Assembly: GCA_000437255.1 (NCBI GenBank)
Contig: FR899085.1
Coordinates: 43,663-69,505 of the forward strand
DNA from: Ruminococcus sp. CAG:403
GTDB lineage: Bacteria; Bacillota; Clostridia; Oscillospirales; Ruminococcaceae
Length of the DNA: 25,843 nt
Direction: 5' to 3'
The translations under genes and the position numbers were made by a program. Of this stretch, positions 22,560 through 25,843 are shown in pieces; the first letter of the stretch is position 1, and each line of letters begins with the position of its first letter. The notes under the pieces were generated by a model. The model was not told the origin of the DNA. It did not search any database and saw only the letters and a list, made by a program, of their open reading frames with translations.

Positions 22560-23184
22560 GCTGCAACAGTTTCTTCAAAAAGGACGGACGGTGCGCCGGA
22601 CAAGGTCCATACTGCAAAATAGCTGCACAGTGCGCTTTGGTGCCATAACCTTTGTGCGCAGCAAATCCATATTCCGGATACTGTTCCGCCAATTGCCGCA
22701 TCGAACGATCTCTGGCTACCTTTGCCAAAATGGAAGCTGCTGCAATACTGGCAGATGTTGCGTCCCCCTTTACCTGCGTGGTACCGGAAACCGCCAGCGT
22801 TGGCATTCGATTGCCATCCACCAACACATAATCCGGTAAAACAGAAAGGCCTGCAACTGCTCGCTGCATTGCAAGCATCGTTGCACCCAGAATATTATAC
22901 TGCTCAATTTCTACAACTGTTGCAGTTGCAATTTGAAAAGCAATGGCTGCCTCTTGAATCTGATCGAACAGCAACTCTCGCTTTTTCTCGCTGAGCTTTT
23001 TGCTGTCATTGATTCCTTCTATTGGACGATCAGGATGCAGAATCACAGCTGCTGCATAAACATCACCGGCAAGCGGCCCCCGTCCAGCTTCGTCTACTCC
23101 ACAAAGCAGCGAATGCTGCTGTCGCATGGCTGCATCAAATTGATACAGTTCTGCAGTCGTATGCGTTTGCGCAGGTCGGCTCAT
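22552..23184 (-). CDS. rnhB: Ribonuclease HII
   Basis: Removes RNA from RNA-DNA hybrids, including single ribonucleotides misincorporated in DNA. The 210-residue protein has GVDEAGRGPLAG (D31, E32 catalytic), NDSKKLSEKKRE, LVDGN (D123), and the KGDATSASIAAASILAKVAR segment with a following Asp. HKGYGTKAHCAAI and the ending GPCPAHRPSF are typical. GGAGG lies ten bases before the ATG, which overlaps the rbgA stop as ATGA, so the two are translationally coupled. A longer reading from 23205 starts inside rbgA and is not supported. Confidence 0.96.
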   Translation of the reverse strand: MSRPAQTHTTAELYQFDAAMRQQHSLLCGVDEAGRGPLAGDVYAAAVILHPDRPIEGINDSKKLSEKKRELLFDQIQEAAIAFQIATATVVEIEQYNILGATMLAMQRAVAGLSVLPDYVLVDGNRMPTLAVSGTTQVKGDATSASIAAASILAKVARDRSMRQLAEQYPEYGFAAHKGYGTKAHCAAILQYGPCPAHRPSFLKKLLQHE

Positions 23185-24065
23185 ACTTCTTTCGCCTCCG
23201 GCCACTCTAACGTAATGCGCCCCAATTTTCCACTTCGGAACTCATCCAAAATGGTAATCGCTGCACGCTCATAGTTGACTTCTCCGCCGGAAATTAGCAT
23301 GCCACGATTGCGTCCCAGCTGCTCCAAAAGCTGTAGTCCATCTCCTTGCAGCTGTGCTTCCTGCATTTTATACCGTGCCTGAAGCGCTTCCGGATAATGC
23401 TGCGCCAGATATTCCAGCAACAACATAGCAAGAGACTCCAAGTCCATAATGTCATCGTGGATGGCTCCTGTAAATGCCAAACGCTTTGCTACTTCCTGGT
23501 CATCAAATTTCGGCCACAGCACGCCGGGCATGTCCAGCAGCTCCATGTTGTCACCGATTTTTACCCACTGTTTATTCCGGGTCACACCAGGACGATCTTC
23601 TACTTTGGCACGTTTGGACTGCGCCATGCGATTGATGAAAGAGGATTTTCCAACATTCGGAATTCCCACTACCATCAAGCGAATCGGCGCACTGCTCATG
23701 CCCTGCGCCTGTCGCCGCTCCAAAAGCGATGCCAACAGTTTTTCCCGTACCGCAGGCAGAAAGTTCTTCACGCCACGCCCGGTTTTACAATCCATCGGCA
23801 GCGCCAGAATGCCTTTTTTTTGATAGAACTGCACCCATTTTGCAGTTGCAGATGCATCTGCTGTATCCGCCTTATTCAGCAGCAGCATACGTGGCTTATT
23901 TCCAAGCATCCGATCCATTTCCGGATTGCGGCTGCTCTGCGGAATTCGTGCATCCAAGATTTCCACAACGGCATCCACCATGGAAAGATTGGCAGCAATC
24001 ATGCGCCGTGTCTTTGCCATATGCCCTGGAAACCACTGGATGGGCTTCATTTGAATTTCAGACAT
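23181..24065 (-). CDS. rbgA: Ribosome biogenesis GTPase RbgA (YlqF)
   Basis: GTPase with circularly permuted motifs that matures the 50S subunit. The 294-residue protein starts MSEIQMKPIQWFPGHMAKTR, the diagnostic N-terminus. The G4 motif LLLNKAD (N64, K65) comes before G1 GIPNVGKSS (about 135-143), then the G2-type region RPGVTRNKQW and G3 DMPGVLWP (D179). A C-terminal RNA-binding helical region follows. AAGGAG lies about six bases before the ATG. Clustering with rplS and rnhB is conserved in Firmicutes; here lepB stands between rplS and rbgA. Confidence 0.96.
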   Translation of the reverse strand: MSEIQMKPIQWFPGHMAKTRRMIAANLSMVDAVVEILDARIPQSSRNPEMDRMLGNKPRMLLLNKADTADASATAKWVQFYQKKGILALPMDCKTGRGVKNFLPAVREKLLASLLERRQAQGMSSAPIRLMVVGIPNVGKSSFINRMAQSKRAKVEDRPGVTRNKQWVKIGDNMELLDMPGVLWPKFDDQEVAKRLAFTGAIHDDIMDLESLAMLLLEYLAQHYPEALQARYKMQEAQLQGDGLQLLEQLGRNRGMLISGGEVNYERAAITILDEFRSGKLGRITLEWPEAKEV

Positions 24066-24103
24066 ACTTGTCTCCTTCTTTTCCATTTGCAGCAAGGATA
24101 CGC

Positions 24104-24808
24104 TTAATGCAGGAATCCAAACCGCTCAAAGAACTGTGCAAGGCGGGAAGTAGACTCTCCCTCTGCCCGATAGCCGAGTGTATCATCTGCTACTGCCGGG
24201 AAAAACCGAAAGACAGCCTTCCCCAATACATCTTCTTCTGAAACAAATCCCACTGCCTGGTGCCGGCTGTCTGTGGAATTTTGTCGATTGTCCCCCATGA
24301 CAAACAAAAAGCCCTCTGGAACCGTAATCGGATAGTCAAAAGCCCCTTCATTGTCAACGGTACTATTATTGATATATGGCTCATCCAGTACCTCGCCGTC
24401 TACTGTTACAACACCTGTTGTAAAATCAATGTTCAGCTCCTGACCGCCTGTTGCAATGACACGCTTGATCAAACGTTTTTCACTGGACAATCCCGGACCT
24501 TTCACCAGGTTATTGCTCTGGTTATACGTCCAGGCAGCCTTATTGTCTACAATTACAATATCGCCTTGTTTTGGCGTATACAGCAAATCTGTCATAAACA
24601 GGCGATCCTGATCATGCAGCGTTGTCTCCATGGAATGTCCCTCTACCGTTACCGGCCGAATGACATAAGCAAACAACATCACCACAACAAACACAGAGAT
24701 GAACACGGTTTCCAGCATATCAGCAAGATCATCCAGGAACCGTCTTTCCTTTTTCTTTTTCTGTATCTGTTCTACAACCGACTTGCTTTCTTTTCGTTCT
24801 GCATCCAT
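24104..24808 (-). CDS. lepB: Type I signal peptidase
   Basis: Membrane-bound serine-lysine protease that removes signal peptides from exported proteins. The 234-residue protein has a charged N-terminus, one membrane segment (about 33-50), then catalytic Ser59 in VEGHSMETTL and Lys115 in RLIKRVIATGG. The conserved box E FVMGDNRQNSTDSRHQAVG follows. A single membrane span and external catalytic domain are typical of Gram-positive SipS-type enzymes. GGAG lies six bases before the ATG. It follows two terminators after rplS, and I could not identify a clear promoter in the 118 nt before it. Confidence 0.95.
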   Translation of the reverse strand: MDAERKESKSVVEQIQKKKKERRFLDDLADMLETVFISVFVVVMLFAYVIRPVTVEGHSMETTLHDQDRLFMTDLLYTPKQGDIVIVDNKAAWTYNQSNNLVKGPGLSSEKRLIKRVIATGGQELNIDFTTGVVTVDGEVLDEPYINNSTVDNEGAFDYPITVPEGFLFVMGDNRQNSTDSRHQAVGFVSEEDVLGKAVFRFFPAVADDTLGYRAEGESTSRLAQFFERFGFLH

Positions 24809-24875
24809 GGTCTGCTCCTATTCTGCTTACTTGAAAGCCTGTTTTGTAAAAACTGATCTCCATGATCGGGCAGAT

Positions 24876-24914
24876 CTGAAACCATGCTGCTATGCATTCG
24901 TAACACCGTTTCAG
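24876..24914. repeat. Inverted repeat upstream of lepB
   Basis: CTGAAAC (24876-24882) and GTTTCAG (24908-24914) are perfect inverted copies spaced by 25 nt, between the second terminator and lepB. It could be an operator or a leader stem; I have no evidence for either. Confidence 0.3.
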
Positions 24915-24926
24915 TCATGACCTAAT

Positions 24927-24953
24927 AAAAAAAGGACATAACGTCCCCTTTTT
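24927..24953 (-). terminator. Second terminator downstream of rplS
   Basis: On the minus strand AAAAAGGGGAC and GTCCTTTTTTT pair (two G-U wobbles) around GTTAT and continue into a T-run. It comes after the first rplS terminator and would stop any remaining read-through into lepB. Confidence 0.75.
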
Positions 24954-24977
24954 ACTGCTGATCAGCAGGATATCGAA

Positions 24978-25021
24978 AGCAAAAACAGGCGGCAAGAACG
25001 TAACTGCGTCCTGTTTTTGCT
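24978..25021 (-). terminator. First terminator downstream of rplS
   Basis: AGCAAAAACAGG and CCTGTTTTTGCT form a perfect 12-bp stem with a 20-nt loop, starting 16 nt past the rplS stop. The second arm carries the T-stretch within the stem, followed by TTCG on the minus strand. Confidence 0.7.
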
Positions 25022-25037
25022 CCACACCTGTTTTTCC

Positions 25038-25382
25038 TTAGCGGATTTGTTCTTTTACCTTAGCAGCCTTACCCACTCTATCACGCAGATAATACAGCTT
25101 TGCTCTCCGAACTTTACCACGGCGAATCACTTCTACCTTTTCCACAACAGGGGAATGCAGCGGGAATACACGCTCAATTCCGCAGCCGTGTGCAACACGA
25201 CGAACCGTAAAGGTTTCATTCACACCGCCGTGCTTCTTTGCGATAACAGTACCTTCAAAGATCTGGATACGGCTCTTGTCGCCTTCCTGAATCTTAACGT
25301 GTACCTTAATGGTATCACCTACGTTAAATGCCGGTACTTCTTTCTTCATGCTGGACTCGCTGATTACTTTTAATGCATCCAT
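25038..25382 (-). CDS. rplS: 50S ribosomal protein L19
   Basis: Ribosomal protein at the 30S-50S interface. The 114-residue length and sequence are typical: MDALKVISESSMKKEVPAFN, GDTIKVHVKIQEGDKSRIQI, FEGTVIAKKHGGVNETFTVR, then GIERVFPLHSP and GKVRRAKLYYLRDRVGKAAK. A full AGGAGG lies eight bases before the ATG. It stands alone between its own promoter and leader and two terminators, while the genes that commonly follow it (rbgA, rnhB) continue further downstream. Confidence 0.98.
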   Translation of the reverse strand: MDALKVISESSMKKEVPAFNVGDTIKVHVKIQEGDKSRIQIFEGTVIAKKHGGVNETFTVRRVAHGCGIERVFPLHSPVVEKVEVIRRGKVRRAKLYYLRDRVGKAAKVKEQIR

Positions 25383-25422
25383 TCTAATTTCCTCCTAAAA
25401 TTTTAAGACATTCATAAACGTG

Positions 25423-25460
25423 CGGCAAACCTCCTGCGTTCAGCTTTCGCAGCAGTGCCG
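25423..25460 (-). promoter_or_regulatory. Structured leader of rplS (L19-leader-like)
   Basis: An outer stem CGGCA (25423-25427)/TGCCG (25456-25460) encloses an inner stem CTGCG (25434-25438)/CGCAG (25448-25452), about 40 nt upstream of the start. A further hairpin CCG-CTGA-CGG lies just upstream in the transcript. Ribosomal protein L19 leaders have been described in Firmicutes; the location and two-stem layout fit, but I could not compare with the covariance model. Confidence 0.5.
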
Positions 25461-25553
25461 ACTAAAAAATAACCGTCAGCGGACTGTCTCATTCCTGTCA
25501 TCCTGGCATTCTACTCATCTGCACAAAACAGACGGATTTCCAGATGCTTTTAT

Positions 25554-25582
25554 AGCATACCATACTTTTCAAGAAATTGCAA
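25554..25582 (-). promoter_or_regulatory. Possible rplS promoter
   Basis: TTGCAA (25577-25582), a 17-nt spacer and TATGCT (25554-25559) with an extended -10 TG on the minus strand, about 170 nt before rplS. Each box matches consensus at four of six bases. The rest of 25383-25633 holds the rplS leader and AT-rich sequence. Confidence 0.45.
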
Positions 25583-25633
25583 GTACTTTTTAAAAAAATT
25601 CATGATTTTTCATTTTTTCTGGTTGCAGCATTC

Positions 25634-25843
25634 TTATGAAAAGAGTTCTGCCGCAGTCAGATACAAAACTGTCCCATAAAATGTAAAATTAGAAAACCCT
25701 GCCAGCAAACCAACAGCAATACCGATTCCGGAACAGCCGATGCAAATGCCACGCAGCATTCGATCGGCTTGCAACGGAGAGCCGCATTTCCAAAACAGCA
25801 GTGTATGCAAAATGGAACCACCGTCCAGCTGCCGATATGGCAG
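25634..25843 (-). CDS. C-terminal fragment of a probable M50 (site-2 protease family) membrane protease
   Basis: An open frame runs from the right window edge to TAA at 25634-25636, giving the last 69 residues of a protein. The fragment begins LPYRQLDGGSILHTLLFWKC, which resembles the LPxxPLDGGR motif of M50 intramembrane zinc proteases such as SpoIVFB, where the Asp is a metal ligand. A hydrophobic stretch follows (about 37-68: GICIGCSGIGIAVGLLAGF and further), consistent with a terminal membrane segment. The HExxH motif would lie outside the window, so the call rests on one motif and hydropathy. Partial at its N-terminus only because of the window edge. Confidence 0.6.
   Translation of the reverse strand: MPYRQLDGGSILHTLLFWKCGSPLQADRMLRGICIGCSGIGIAVGLLAGFSNFTFYGTVLYLTAAELFS

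Noticed and set aside
1..25843. Defence islands, mobile elements, CRISPR arrays or RNA genes
   Set aside because: All long frames are accounted for by housekeeping genes, and no direct-repeat arrays, transposases, integrases, tRNA cloverleafs or rRNA segments were seen.

Overview
The window looks like a chromosomal core region of a low-to-mid GC Firmicute of class Clostridia, most likely the Oscillospiraceae/Ruminococcaceae. The basis is gene order and gene content: miaB-ylbF-mutS-mutL-miaA-hfq and rplS-rbgA-rnhB as in Bacillus and Clostridia, a DivIVA/SepF/YlmH division cluster, an endonuclease-type MutL and a single-domain Hfq. Strong GGAGG-type ribosome sites and TTGACA/TATAAT-type promoters agree with this. 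I could not run a search, so the family-level assignment is an inference. I see no insertion sequence, phage gene, CRISPR array, tRNA or rRNA.

Region 1 (141-12047, all minus strand, read from right to left) is a very compact run of eleven genes behind one good sigma-A-type promoter at 12019-12047: miaB (tRNA methylthiolation), a YlbF/RicF-type protein with a cysteine-rich tail, mutS and mutL (mismatch repair), miaA (tRNA isopentenylation, whose product is the substrate of MiaB), hfq (with a probable promoter of its own), a membrane-anchored HlyD-like protein of unknown role, yggS (PLP homeostasis), sepF, ylmH and divIVA (cell division and ribosome rescue). In the conserved gene order ileS would follow to the left of the window, and ylmG, usually between sepF and ylmH, is absent.

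Region 2 (12154-16283, plus strand) begins with a lipoprotein made of two duplicated domains. It is followed by a thiazole-synthesis operon, thiS-thiG-thiH-tenI, with its own promoter and a structured leader that is not a recognisable TPP riboswitch. The last gene looks like the thiazole tautomerase TenI rather than the thiamine-phosphate synthase ThiE. thiF and thiC are not in the window. A bidirectional terminator at 16246-16283 separates this operon from clpX.

Region 3 (16287-19921, minus strand) is tig-clpP-clpX, the trigger factor and the ClpXP protease, with a promoter and a leader of about 180 nt in front of tig.

Region 4 (19954-25582, minus strand) is rplS, then (after two consecutive terminators) lepB-rbgA-rnhB-yraN-thrC and a calcineurin-like phosphoesterase. 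rplS has a structured leader resembling ribosomal-protein autoregulatory leaders. At the right edge is the C-terminal end of a probable M50 (site-2 protease family) membrane protease.

Most of the window is ordinary housekeeping DNA. The parts most worth a second look are the thiS leader with possible alternative pairing to its ribosome-binding site, the TenI/ThiE question, the HlyD-like protein locked into the hfq-division cluster, the cysteine-tailed YlbF protein, and the domain-duplicated lipoprotein. No intergenic stretch exceeds 300 bases; the longer ones are described under their regulatory features.
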